From Ligustrum vulgare (Eukaryota > Streptophyta > Magnoliopsida > Lamiales > Oleaceae), in the NCBI GenBank assembly GCA_963555705.1, contig OY743184.1, forward strand, positions 32,002,614 to 32,066,613: DNA of 64,000 nucleotides, written 5' to 3'. Below the pieces are notes generated by a model. That model ran no database searches, had not been told where the DNA came from, and was given only the letters and a program-made list of their open reading frames with translations. The position numbers were made by a program, and so were the translations under genes. Shown piece by piece: positions 21,462-34,315 of this stretch (its first letter is position 1; each line of letters opens with the position of its first letter).

Positions 21462-22897
21462 TAGGAGTGAACATGGTCCGATTTGAGTGATTTTTGACAT
21501 ATTTTCAAACAAAATCATTTCAAGGGGTTTGACATTTTTTCAAACTAAACCATTTCATTTTACAAATCAAACAAAACCATTTTTTACGGTTTGGTTTGAT
21601 TTTAATTCGTGATTTACCTCTATCAATGTAATATTACATATTTCAAATGTTAAATTAATTTGTATTTTTTAATATATAAAGCTAAAGTAAGTTAATATAT
21701 AAGCTAAATGAGAATTAATAATGTTAGATGTTAAATTCATTATATTTTTTTCCAATTCAAAATATAACATGAAGCCAGAAAAATAATTATAATTGTATAA
21801 CCAGGAATTCAAAAAGAAAGAAAGAAAGAAAACCTTAAAGATGTGAACTCTAGGCTCATTATGCGATATTTACCTTACTCGAGGCTATTTCTATTAGAAG
21901 GCTATGCCTAAATTGTGAATGGTGTTTCTGTAGCTTGATTATTTTGACAATTGTTTTGCTATGTATGGAAAGCTATTTGTTAGACCGAGCAATTACATTC
22001 ATTGGGGTCCTATGGGCAGTATTATATGACTAATATATTATAAAACTCATTCATTGCATTTGGAAACAAAACGACAGATTAAGTGTCATTGTTGTGTTGC
22101 TTTTGTTCTAAATACTCTCAATTATGATTTATGAGTAGGAAAAGTCAATTTTCTACACAAAGTTAGGATTCAATTTTTGAGCAATGGCCTATTCACATAA
22201 TTATACTACTTTTAGGGATCAAATTGAAATTAACTTGAATTTTATAAAAATTGAAAATTACTTATAATAAAATCATAAAAACCGAAAAATACTTCATAAT
22301 CACGTGAAGTATCACAATCTGATACTTTTGATACTTCTCAAATATGTTAGTATCACAGTATAATACCTATGATACTTTTCAATTTTTTTTTTTAGTAGCA
22401 ATGAAGTATTTTTCAAAATTTTTTATTTTGGTAGTAAAAATCAATTTTATTATCTAAAGTGAGTAATCTATACAATTATTTACAGCGATTAAATGGGCTT
22501 TTGAGTTGGAGTTTGTGGGCTAAGGGGTAGTGTGGTTATATGTTAATGGGCTTTTGGGGTTGGACTATGTGATTTAAGGGCGGTGTGGATTATATGTTAA
22601 TAGGATTTTGTGGTTGGATTTTGGATGAGAAATTTATTTGATCAGTTAAATTTGAATTTTTTTGGGGGAAAGCTATAAATTTAAATGATTAAAAAATCAT
22701 TTTTTAATTAAAAAATTTAGCTGGTTGGTTTGGTCTAAATGTTTTTTAAAAATTGAAATCTAAACCAAACAATTTTGAAGTGGTTTGGGTCGGTTTAGTT
22801 TGAAAATGTTGGTAGGACCACATAGAACCGAACCAACAGCTTAAAACAAACGATTTCGATTAGGTTTGCGGTTTGACGATTTTTTTGTGCAGCCCTA
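21462..22897. mobile_element. Non-autonomous hAT element in element A
   Basis: 1436 bp bounded by TAGGAGTGAACA and, inverted, TAGGGCTGCACA. The 8-bp direct repeats GCTAAAGG (21454-21461) and GTTAAAGG (22898-22905) are typical of hAT insertion. AT-rich interior with no transposase frame. It interrupts a sequence continuous in element B near 16050. Confidence 0.7.
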
Positions 22898-22905
22898 GTT
22901 AAAGG

Positions 22906-23335
22906 GGTTACATAGAAAGAAAATAAGAAAAGTACTATACAAAGATGATAAAAGATAAGGACAATAAACGTAAAAGTCGTCCATAAAAAAATAAAATGCT
23001 TGGTATAAGTCTCATTGACTGAGACTGTAGATATTAAGGATGTAGAATTGAGAATTGCTTACCATTGATTTGTTGTACATCCATATTTCTAGTTCTGACT
23101 ATCTTGTGAGAGAAAATCAGTGAGTAGTGATCATCCATGAGCGTAAAGAGGAAAATCATTAGAATATAATAGGTTGACCACAAGGGATTCTGGCTTACTT
23201 TTGCATAATAAGCTACACAATGTTAAGTATATCTTTGCATAAGTATATGTTTAACTTTGGATATTCACACACACACTTGAAAATCTGGCATTAGATAACT
23301 AGAAATATTTTACTATATTATTCAAAGTTCTATGT
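22906..23335 (+). other. Element A 3' interior, last part
   Basis: Diverged counterpart of the B interior at about 16055-16450 (ACATAGAAAG, GGATTCTGGCTTAC near 23186). Non-coding. The purine tract before the LTR is no longer clear. Confidence 0.45.
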
Positions 23336-24464
23336 TGGAGTATATTGTAATCTGGATTATTGAGGCATATGATAAACATGTTGACATGTTGAAGAAATTC
23401 GAAAGTTCAAGGACTAGATAGGAGAACAATTGGGCAGATTCCAATTTGAGAACCCTGTGTGGCCACTAGAGATTCTATTACGCGGTCGTACAATAGTCTG
23501 GCCCAGCGGGAAAACAGGCCCATACGCATTTTCATGTTTTCTTTTACCTAGGTTTCTTGACAATCTATATGTACAACCTATCATGCACGTAGAGAGGAAC
23601 CTTTGAACACATATTCAAGAGGCAAAATTCATCATCCTACCTTGGAGATTGTAGGAGCTAATTGGAAGCAATGGCGTGAGAGCTAAAGATCAACACGTGG
23701 AGGCTACTTCTTGGTGCAAGAGTTCTTTACTTGTTTTCTTTAATTTACTCATGATGTTGTTCTTTATCATTATTCATGTTTTCAATTCCAATGTTATGAC
23801 CAATTAAACTCTTTGTTTAGATTAACGATGTAGCGTAGTTTTCCGCTTTTAATTGCATGTTTTATATATGGATTGCATTTGATTGTTTTATTTTGTGATT
23901 AATGCATAAATTAACTGGCTACTAATTCATTAATTTAACGGGTTATTTTCATAATCCGAGAGACGAGCTAACAACATAGATCTAGGAATAAAATCCGATA
24001 ATTGAACGAATAATAGAGATATATGTTTGTTATTATTGCGATTTTTAATTGAGTTCTTGTGTTCTATGAACCGAATCATTACAACCTGCTGTCTGGAAAC
24101 ACAGTTGACTATTAAGGTAGAGTTGATTTAAACTCAAGAAAAGAATTTCATAAGCATAATTGAACTCGATCGATCACAGTATTAGATTAAAACTTGAACG
24201 GTGGAATTAAAAGTATTGACTACGTGAAATCGTGAAATCCCAACTTCTCATTCATATATTACAAAAACACACTTTGTTTTCTTGTTTGATTGCTTTTAGT
24301 TAAATCATTTAGTTTACACAAAATCTCACTATTTAATTATTTAAATAAAGCGAGAGTTAGAATAACTTCGGTAGTTAATCTTAATCATCATGGGATGATA
24401 ATCTAGACTCTCTTGTCCACTTTATTACTTGGAGGCGATACCGTACACTTACGATTAGCACACA
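23336..24464 (+). repeat. Probable 3' LTR of element A
   Basis: The region around 23905-24190 matches the middle of the B LTRs (TTAACTGGCTACTAATTCAT, TTTTCATAATCCGAGAG). The end CACTTACGATTAGCACACA resembles the B LTR end. The left boundary is uncertain. The 5' partner lies outside the window. Confidence 0.5.
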
Positions 24465-26722
24465 TCACCTAGGACTTCCTAAAATCTTCAACGGCTTGGT
24501 CCCGAGCTTCCACCAACTTAGCCTCGAACTCCTTCTCCTTATGAAGGAGTTTGAGCTTGTACCCCTCAGCCTCGTCTCTACACGCCCGATCTCATCTTAG
24601 GCTTTCTCAACTCAACCTTGGACCGGTTCTCAACTCATCCTTGGACCGGTTCTCAACTTCCTTCTGAAGACCCTCAATCTTCTTATCCCGAAGCTCCACT
24701 AATTTGACGAGCCCAACTACTATGTGTGAACCATTCATCCCTCTCAAAGCAATTCATTTGAACACATTAAGAGCCTAAACACACAACAAAATATCTGCCC
24801 AGGATAAAAAGTTGAAATAAAATTATATAATGAAGGTCGGGGATCTACCTTCAAGCTTTACACTTCCAGCCCTCTAGACCTTCGTAGGGGTCAATATCTG
24901 CTCAATATCTCCCTATCACATTTGGGAACAGGTGGCAGTGTAGTAATCTTTGAGGATCGTAGTTATAGGATGCATGACCTCATCGTCAAGATCGATGATC
25001 TTGGGATTCTGCTATTGTGCAATGGAACCCAGAGGCACTGCCACTATGGCATATGAGAGCATTGGAGGTAGCCTTTTGTAGGGCTCAAACTCAAAACATT
25101 GGAGGTCTCCCCAAGACTATTGACTTTCGTCCCGTCTCGGGCATTTCTTGCCTTTTTTCAAGCTGGGGTCCCAGGCTTCCTCTTTCTGGGCCTCGACCTT
25201 CATAGCTAAGGTTTGGAGAGCTAATGGATTGACTGTCATATCTACCAAAAAGAAAAACATACAAGTAAATATCAAGACGAAAGATAAGGAAGCGAAGGAA
25301 CGAAAATAAATACAAGGGCCGAACTCCAACCATCAACGCCTTGCTGCCTAGAAGGATCGATGCCATTATCACGTAGGAGATCATCGAGATCGTAAAACCA
25401 GGGCTCGAGATCCTTTACCTTTTTCCTATTCCTCTCTAAAACCTTAAAACAAGTGTGCTCCTTTTTAAACTTCTAGTGTTCAGGACAACATATCTAAGTA
25501 AGAAGGCATGCCTGAGCTCTTGAGAAATTCCACACCGTCAAAGAGCTCGACATCATGGGAATCTAAATCCACTCCTATTAGAAAGGTAAAAGAAGCATGT
25601 GAATTGCAAGAGTTGCTTCAGATCAAAGACCATCCTACATAGGTAAAGCATCCTCCACCTGTTTTGGAAATAAATGCCCCGGGCACATGATGTGCTCGAT
25701 CAAGAAATCAAGGAAGTAAAGGCTAAGAGGCCACCTAAGCCTGACCTTTAATGCATCTCTAAAAACTATAAACTCACCATCTCGAGCCTGTACTACCCTA
25801 TCCCTGGGCCAAATGGCCCTTACATCTAGGGGTGGGCATCAACCCGCTCAACCCGCTAAAACCGCCCAACCCAACCCAACCCGATCGGGTTGGGTTGGGT
25901 TTTGATGAAAATTGGGTTGGGTTGGGTTATAAAAAAAAATTTGTTTGGGTTGGGTTGGGTTGTGGGTTGGATAACAAACCCAACCCAACCCAAGCAAAAT
26001 TTTAAAAATATAAGACTATTTAAATTTCAAGAATCTTAAATCCATTTTTAACTTGGATGAAACTCAAATATAATTTGAACATATTTTAGTTTTATTAGCA
26101 AATATTTAATTTATTATATTTGAGCTTATTGTATTGTACATAATTTATTTGAGTTAATAGTTGATTTATGGGCATAATTTTTTAATTTTCTAAGAATTTT
26201 ATTTAATTGGACCAAAGTCCAAACCACTTAACCCAACCCAACCCGACCGAAACTTGATTGGGTTGGGTTTGAATTCATATTTGGGTTGGGTTGGGTTGGG
26301 TTGATTTTTTATCAACCCGACCATAGTGGGTTGGGTTCGGGTTGGGCAAAAAACCGACCCAACCCAACCCACGCCCACCCCTACTTACATCACACATTGG
26401 CATCAGCCCGAACTCTCTAGCCACCTCAATCACGTTGTGTTCCTTATACACACAAGGGGGTCAAAATAATTTGGGGTCAGATATTCTCTCCATGATCCTG
26501 AGGCCTAGCATCTAAAGTGATGTCCATTGGAATCAATGAATTACCTAAGTCCTCGGGGCCTCCTACTGCTAGTATGATCGACTCCCAACCACTCTCCTCA
26601 CTAGAATTTTTTTTTACAAAAAAATATTAACTTAAAGTCTTCAGCTCTTACCTCAATACTCGATGCACTGCTCCTACTACTAGTACTATTGGACTCCCAA
26701 TCACTCTCCTCACTGGACATTT
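24465..26722 (-). pseudogene. Decayed antisense ORF of a Tat/Retand-like element
   Basis: On the minus strand it starts near 26722 with MSSEESDWESNSTSSRSS and ends near 24480 with a coiled-coil-like stretch (KEKEFEAKLVEARDQAVEDF). Between them ARDGEFIVFRDALKVRLRWP and LYFLDFLIEHIMCP are readable near 25790-25670. The order (Ser-rich start, helical middle, coiled-coil end) matches the antisense ORF of element F. Several stops and a MITE (25827-26383) break it. The protein family is found in plant retrotransposons; its function is unknown. Confidence 0.6.
25827..26383. mobile_element. hAT MITE rich in CCCAACC repeats
   Basis: 557 bp with ends TAGGGGTGGGCATC and, inverted, TAGGGGTGGGCGTG, and a perfect 8-bp target duplication CTTACATC (25819-25826 and 26384-26391). 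The arms are built of CCCAACC and GGGTTGG repeats that would pair. The intact duplication and good inverted repeats mark a young insertion. Confidence 0.85.
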
Positions 26723-27107
26723 TTTTTACACAAAAACTATTAACTTAAAGTCTTGAGCTATTACATTAATACCAACGCACAAAACCATCTATTTAGCCCA
26801 AGTAAAATATTTTGGTCCTCTTGAAGCAATTGTATATTGTGAAAGTCAAGATCCCATGAAAAGCCCAAGGGTCGCCAATCTGAGCCTCCAAACGATGCCA
26901 CGTGATGCCCATCCATGGCCCACGTCGCCTGGCCAAATGTCACAATGTGTTAGAATGCCATGTCACCTAAAAAACCATCACATCACATAGTGCATCCGAA
27001 CATAAAGAATTCTTGGCATTATATGTCAACAAATCGACCAGTAAAAAGGTAGCACACATTCATATCCATCATATCCCAAACTTGACAACTGATACATGGG
27101 GGCCTCT
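26723..27107 (+). other. Retand-like remnant between antisense ORF and LTR
   Basis: No gene. It holds CACGTGATGCCC and CCCACGTCGCC-like GC-richer stretches. It ends in a purine-rich tract (GGGGGCC at 27099-27105), a likely polypurine tract, before the LTR. Confidence 0.4.
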
Positions 27108-27700
27108 GATGTTTACAAAATTGTAATGCTCGATCTCGCTCTGAGAACCTTGGACCTCAACATTGGGAACATAGTCAAGGAAGCAAATTAGAACCCCAGG
27201 GACCTCTCAATCCCTCAAGGTTCACTTATACCCGAACACTCCCCTAACCTTTAAATTAATCTATCATGTTCGAGCTAAAAGCTCCAGCACATGTTCGAGA
27301 TTAAATCTTGAGCACGGACTCGAGCTAATTCTATTTTTAGTGGGATTCTGAGTCCACAATTCGTAAACTTATCCAAAAAAATATAAATTTTATAAATTTA
27401 TCCTGATTTCATAGAAAAGACTCCTACATCTATTAACCAATTAGGTAATCCAATCGTATTCGAATTGTACTATTTGCCTATATAAATACAAGACTTTCGA
27501 CCATCATTTAGGTACACAATTATTATTCTAGTTTGTATCCTTATGCTTAATATTTTATCTCTCTTCGCTAATTTAAGCATCAGAGGGGTGATGAGGATAC
27601 ACTTCAGTGCCTTTATTTCATGTATTGGAGATTCAGTTTTTGTTTGTTCGTGATCCTGTTCGGAGAATCACATGTGAAGATTCTTTATAGCATCATATAC
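27108..27700 (+). repeat. Probable 3' LTR of the Retand-like remnant
   Basis: Starts TGATGTTTACAAAATTG after the purine tract. AAGCATCAGAGGGGTGATGA at about 27576 recalls the conserved LTR segment of Tat/Retand elements, and TATATAAATACAAG at 27480 is a likely promoter TATA box. The right end is not sharply defined. Confidence 0.5.
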
Positions 27701-28086
27701 AGTCAATTTCTTTTAAATTTTGATAAGATGGGATTATGTTCGATAGTATGCACGAGACTAAGTGTCGAAGTCCTAGAGACATAAGAGCGATGAGCCTGCA
27801 CCTTAGGCTCAATATGGCTTGAATATGTAGTACGTTTGTTCTATTTAGTCCTGTAAATAAGTGGTCAAGATCATGCTTTTACAGGAGGTGGATTGGCCCT
27901 TTGACACATGTTACTCAAATTGTTGATAAATGGGCAGATTATGAAAATCAATGATTGGTTATGCTGAAGGAGTTCAAGGATGCCTGATGTACATTTTTAT
28001 TGGGAAAAGTGCACAACAACAACACTGTAACTATAACTTTTTAAAACTAACAAAAGTTAAGATTTTTTTTTATTTTTAAATCAGGT
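27701..28086. other. Unassigned 386 bp
   Basis: No coding capacity, inverted repeats or LTR ends that I can recognise. It ends in the GTTTA target site of the solo LTR. Confidence 0.4.
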
Positions 28087-28091
28087 GTTTA

Positions 28092-31000
28092 TGTAACGAT
28101 TCGAAAACTTTGACATCCTTTATTATCCCTTATGATGTAATAAAAGTATTTTATTATTTATGTAATTATTTTGGAATGTAAAGAAAGAAAAACATGCTTT
28201 AGCAAAAGAGAAATGAAAATATTAAATAAAGAAAAGTTACGTAAAAAATATATTTAAATGTCCCTTTTCTCAAGACTTTTTATCGCACTCCCGACCTCAT
28301 TTATCACGTATCATATATGTACGAGCAAGTTCTCAGAGTGAACATCGAGAATATGGAGATGGTTTGTCATTCCGACCAACAAATAGCCCTTGGTGAATTT
28401 TAAATTTAGGACGGTAAAAACAGTTAACCCGAAAACTGTTTTGAGTAGCCTACTTTGGAAGGCCATAACTTTCTCTTCGATTATTCATTTATTGCTCCGT
28501 AAATTGCATATTAAAGTAACCCATGAGTAATTCAAGAAGGTACCAAGAAATCAAGATTCCAACTCCGTTTGATTCCTCAAATATGTGCTCAAACTTTGCC
28601 TTCAGAGACTTGTTTTGTTGGAACCCAAGCATGAGGTGTCTTACCTATTCTTCTATAACCGAACTATAGCCTTGCAATTCACCACCTATATTCAAGGGAC
28701 ACCTCCTGCTTTGCATAAAATATGCTTTACACCTCATGCTTTTGTGGATAGAGCTTCTCATTTTTAATTCCAAATAAATGAAGTCGGCAAGAAGATTTTG
28801 CCTACAGTCATAAGCAAGTTCCCAATTCGTGCAACCACTTACCCCTATAAATAGTCTTCATTTTGGAAGGAAATCTCACGTAGAAATAAGCCAAGAACGT
28901 TAGAAGAGAAATAATAGTATTCCTCTCCAAAATTTTAGAATTTATAAGTTAGGATTATGTTGGAATAATTTTAGGATCATGACTTGTAAATGTAATAACA
29001 TGTTTTTGATAATCTAAGTATGTTTTACTTGATCCAAATATGGTATAAACCTCAAGGAAATCCTGAAAACCAGTATTAGAGATGCTAAACTGACTACATG
29101 TATCGATACTTGAAGCTTAAAGATGAACATGTATCGATACATGTTCATTTAATATCAATACATCTTGTAAGTAGAATATTCAGAACCTCATTTTAGGCAC
29201 TTCTGGATCGAGGTAAGTGGAATATGTCTAATTGTTTACTTGATTACGTGATATCATTATAATTCCATATTGTTAATATTATCGTGATATTATTGTAATC
29301 TCGTTATAAGTCCAATATTATTATCGTCGTAACATTTTCGTGATCTTGTTATAAGTATTTATGTAATCCTGTTATAAGTATTCCTCATTTAATATGTGAG
29401 TATCATATTAACGTTATCTTGACATCCATATGTTTAACATAAAAGAAGATGATTAACTAGGTTATTATCACTATCTTGATATCAATATGATACGTGTAAA
29501 AGATTTACATCATGTATCGATACATTGAATATATCAAATAGTTTCTATCCTCATTTTATGTATCGATACATTAGGGTACGTATCGATACATACTAATATG
29601 AATCGATACATAATACACTAATTAGTACTATCTTGATATTAGAATGAATCATTATTCTTGTTTATGTGATCCTAGACTTGTTAACATAATAAAGATGATA
29701 ATCTGGTCTTGATAAATAATAATATGTTATCTACTTTTTTAAAGACATAGTACTTGATTATATGAATTTGACGCCACTCGAATATTATCTTGATCTTGAA
29801 TATGTAAGATTAGTCCGTCTATATGAACTTGTCTAACTTGACTTGTCTTGACTTGAATTGCGCGTGATCTTAAATGTTACTTCGTGATATGTGCATTACA
29901 TTAAAAGGATTTTCTTACTTTTCCTTATGCATCGCATAGAAAGGAACTTCTTTCATAATATTACAGTCATACTCTATCCCACTTGTTAAAATGCATATGG
30001 CACTTGTCTTGATATATGTGTCACAAAGTCTAGTAATTTGATCACGATGTGGTTACGCTTGTGAATGAATTTCAGGGATCTCGACTCCCTATTGGAAACC
30101 CGTGGTATAGAAAGAACTCATGAAATAAAAATCACGCTTGAACTCGGGGTTACATTTCCTGCTCGTGTGCGCTCGGGATAGTAATTGATTTGTAATATGG
30201 GCCCCCATTAAAAGTCATGCACTCTTGAAAATATGTACATTTGCATAAGTATTAAATATGTAAATCTGACTTGAATGGAATATGTGAACTTGATTTGAGA
30301 CCGACTTGACTTGAGTATATGAACTTGACTCTACTGGAGTTGATTAATATGTAACTGCATATGAACTTGAACACATTAACTTGAATTAACTTGAATATAT
30401 GTCTTGCCTCAACTTGTCTTGATTATATGACTTGAGTATAGGAATTATATGGTTTAAATATGTAAGACATATATTTACATTGATCTTAAATATATGAAGT
30501 ATGACTTGACTAGAATAAGAGAATTTGACTTGATTTGAATACATGAAATTGATTTGAATGGACTGGATATAACTCGAAATACATATAATCTAAATTGACT
30601 TGACTTGAACTTAACTTGAGACTGAACTTGATTTGGATATTTGGCTTGATGTGAATATAGAGCTTGACTTTAATAAGTAAATCTTCCACAAATCTTGAAT
30701 ATATGAGATTGACTTGTCTACGTGCAATAGAACATGTGCACCATACTCCACTCACTGGGCAAGTGTACGTTCATTCCACGATATTTAACATTTCAGGTAA
30801 TAACATAAATGTAAAATAAATTGATACAGATCTTCAGACGTCAAGACAGATAGTGCTATACTAGGTGACGACCTGTGAGTTGTGAACTCACTGAATAAGG
30901 TCTTGTGTTTGAACTGGCATACTCGCTATTTTATTAATGTTACCGTTTATCTAAAAGAGTTTAAAGTTAAGATCTTATATTAAATATTTTATCGTTACTT

Positions 31001-31175
31001 TTTAAATTAATGAATTTTATTTTATAGTAAAGTGATTTTAAAATCTCAGTCAAGTGACGTCTTTTACATCATTGACTTATGAAAAGAAAGATAAAAGTAT
31101 TTTTCGTAAATTAGCGTACGCCACGTGTTGGCATCAAAATTTGAAAAGAAATGAAAATTTTGGTCATTCGTCACA
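28092..31175. repeat. Solo LTR of a Ty3/gypsy-like element
   Basis: 3084 bp starting TGTAACGATTCG and ending ATTCGTCACA, so the ends are near-inverted repeats (TGTAACGA and TCGTCACA). The 5-bp duplication GTTTA flanks it (28087-28091 and 31176-31180), with no internal region or partner. This is the product of recombination between two LTRs. It contains many TATCGATA palindromes (29099-29613) and a region of degenerate ACTTGA repeats (30260-30720). Confidence 0.8.
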
Positions 31176-31180
31176 GTTTA

Positions 31181-32009
31181 AACATAATAAATAAATATTA
31201 TATTATATTATATATAATATAAAAATAATTATATCTTATATTTTAAATTAAATATAAAACCCCAAACAACACCCACCCACCACCCAGTTTGCCCATCCCA
31301 CCCCCGTCGGGCTTGACCCAACCGCACAAAGTCACATTCAGTCACACAAAGTTATTGTTAGGTTACAATTATAAATATAATCACAAAATTCACCCCACCC
31401 CCACAAGCAAAGTCACAGTTTAGTCACACAAAGTCACAATTTGATCATAATTACAAATTTAGTCACAAATTAAATTGTTTGACCAACAATTTAAATAAAC
31501 GGGTCACATCGCATACTCGTCACATGTCTCACAAGGTCATAATCAACACAATTTTTGGTCATAATTACAAATATAGTCGTAATAAAAAAAAATTAGTCAC
31601 ATAGTATTTATTGGTCACAACTTACTCGTTTTCTTAGTCACAATAAGTAAAAATTATTGGTCACAATTACCTAATAATTGGTCACATTTGTTATTGATAA
31701 AATTTTGTAACATATAAATTAATTAAACGGTTCACTACAAGATGACAACTTATAAGATCACATATTCCTATCTTATAAGGTCATACATCACGAAAAAATA
31801 TATATTTCACTATATTATTCCAAGAAGCATATCATAACATAAGCACAAGTTCATTTGACAATAGGAAATGCATGAGAGTTCATTACAAACCATAAAACTT
31901 TAAATAAGAAATGAGAGTATGAAATACAATAAAAGAAGCATTAACTAGATAAAAGTTTTGGAATACAAGTTTTTTAAAAGCAAGAAATGCAAAGAAGCAT
32001 GAAAATACA
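31181..32009. other. Unassigned region with GTCACA motif cluster
   Basis: No gene. Between 31320 and 31700 the hexamer GTCACA occurs about 13 times in varied contexts (AGTCACA, GGTCACA). The rest is AT-rich and would be the 3' side of the copia element to the right. I could not find its 3' LTR here. Confidence 0.4.
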
Positions 32010-32378
32010 TTACTCTTTCGCCAATGGGGGAGGATCAAGAGGATGGATGGAGTAGAAATGTGCAAAGAAGGCCTCTTGGGATGTATGCATTTTCTCCATC
32101 ATGTGTTGAAGAGAGTCCATGAGGCTATTCACGGTAGTAGCAATGGGATCAATGTGACCATTTAAAATGTTAATTTGATCTTCGGATAGATATAGACCAT
32201 GGGGTAATGCAACATGTAGAATAGTAGGCCTAGTTCTAAGTCGTGGAGATCCATCACCATCTCCCTTACCCTTACCCTTACCCTTACCCTCACCAATGGG
32301 ATTCCCTCCTCTGTCTCTTCTTCAATGAATGGCCAAGTAGTGGGCCCTGAAGTATTGTCGAATCCTTGTGCATGACTT
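32010..32378 (-). pseudogene. C-terminal part of the copia element's env-like gene
   Basis: On the minus strand a readable frame runs from a Gly-Lys repeat (GKGKGKGKGDGDG, from a GGGTAA microsatellite) through LHVALPHGLYLSED, then VNSLMDSLQHMMEKMHTSQE, to HPLDPPPLAKE and the stop at 32010. It continues the gene at 41891-42681, separated by the insertion of element D. An upstream frame change near 32300 disturbs it. This product lies downstream of pol, as env-like genes do in Sireviruses; its role is unknown. Confidence 0.55.
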
Positions 32379-32382
32379 ACCC

Positions 32383-34254
32383 TGTAACACCCCAAGTTCA
32401 AAAATCTAAATCTAGGCATGTTAACTTCCCTTCACATTATATGCGGAAATAAATCGTTGAAACATTAAAATGCGGAAACCAAATCATTTAAAAACTTCAA
32501 CCTTTTCATTTTCTATTCTAAAATTTTATAGAAATTTCGGCAGAGTCTCCTCTATAACTTGGACATAACCAACCTGTAGAGGGACATCACACCTACAATA
32601 ATTATAAAATTTTCAACCCATTCAAATCCAATCATTCAACATTCAACCATAATTCCAAAATTCAACTTCAACATCAATTCCCAAAACTCCTCAACCAAAA
32701 CAACTTGAAGTACAAATTTATAAACTCATGAAACATGATAAAAACTAATCACAGGGGAATACCATAACTTATTTTGACTAAGAACCGAAACTAATTCAAA
32801 ATGATTTATCAATTTAAAAGAATAACAACTAAAAACTTAAATTAAATCATTAACTTTAATTTTAAATAATTCAAGTCGGTACTGTCTGAGCCTGCCGCCA
32901 CGTGCTCTCCTCTAATCATCTAACTTTCATCACCTGAAATGTTGGGGAGGGATTGGGGTGAGCTAAAGCTCAGTAAGTAAACTTTATGCATGAATGCATG
33001 TTTATGACATGAATGCTTTAACTTTGAAATATGTATCCCCATTCACTTTAACCTTTCAAAACTTTCAACATTTCGAACTTTCACTTAACATTTCAAAACT
33101 TTCACTTCATTTCCATCGTGAGCTCACTTGATGTAACTTCTAGTCAATCAGATAACAGTGGGCCATTCTTATTTGGAACCAGATTAACATGCGCATTTCC
33201 ACCGCAAAGTGGTTTAACATTCACTTTCCCACCGCAAAGCGGCTCATTCATTCATTCCACCGCAAAGCGGCTCATTACATTCGGGTACGCCGGTCCCCCG
33301 CGCCCCATTTCCCACTCGCATCTTTCATGACATAGAAGTACACCCATTCTTTCAAAAACTTGGGATACATAATTTTTGACAAAAATTGCACTTTGACACA
33401 TTCCTTTCATTAAAACATTTGACTTTCCCATTTCGATGTCAATGCATGCTTGATGATGCAATGACATGTAACGCGCATGCTTGAACATTTCCTTAACTAC
33501 ACATAATTGCATATGGTAGACCAAAAGCATTAAAATTCCGTAATTAACACGAATGTCAATTAAGCACATTAATTCCACATTAACATTCAACTTTGATGAA
33601 AGTAGGGGGAAGTTTACTTACTTGTCATCCTTAGTATTTACCGTTATCTTGATTTGCAAGTGGAGGAGCCTCGGCTGCCCGTGTCGTCAATGTACCAAAA
33701 TCCTAGTTGTATCCATTCATTAATAAAATATGCTTTCAGTTCAAAATCACATTTTAAACTCTAAGCAAGGTTACAACTTCTATTTCATTCAAAATTTAAT
33801 CCCAACGTGACCTTACGCTAGGTCCAACACACAACACCATATTCGAAAATAAGATGTCAATTTCAATGTACTTTAGAAAGCTTTTCTTATCTATTAATGC
33901 AAACTCAAATTAAGAATTATAGAACTTAACTTTACCAAATTATTCAATTAATATTCTAAATATTAATAAATTTGAAAATCTCAAAGTAACTCAACATTCA
34001 AAAATTTCAATTAAACTATCTGAAATCAATTATCAGTTACACTAATTAGAACTAAATTTCCTAAATTCGAAAATACATTAAAATTCCAATTTAGTTATAA
34101 ACTCAACAAAACCAATTAATTCAATGAATCCACAAATCTGAAATTATACAATATACATATATAATCTTACATATCTCCAATCTCAAATAAAAATTAAAAA
34201 TTCAACAAATCCAATTAAGCCCCAAATCTGAAATTCTAATGTGAAATTACACGT

Positions 34255-34315
<61 letters not shown>

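Noticed and set aside
25017..25384. Frames of 62-97 codons on both strands
   Set aside because: Fall within the decayed antisense ORF of the Retand-like remnant and show no independent domain.
31733..31741. CACTACAAG as the end of a CACTA transposon
   Set aside because: No inverted partner or 3-bp duplication found, and the GTCACA cluster is on the wrong side for this end. Kept only as a hint in the findings.
32268..32296. GGGTAA tandem repeat (minus strand) resembling telomere sequence
   Set aside because: Not the plant telomere unit TTTAGGG; it encodes a Gly-Lys run in the env-like gene and is a microsatellite.
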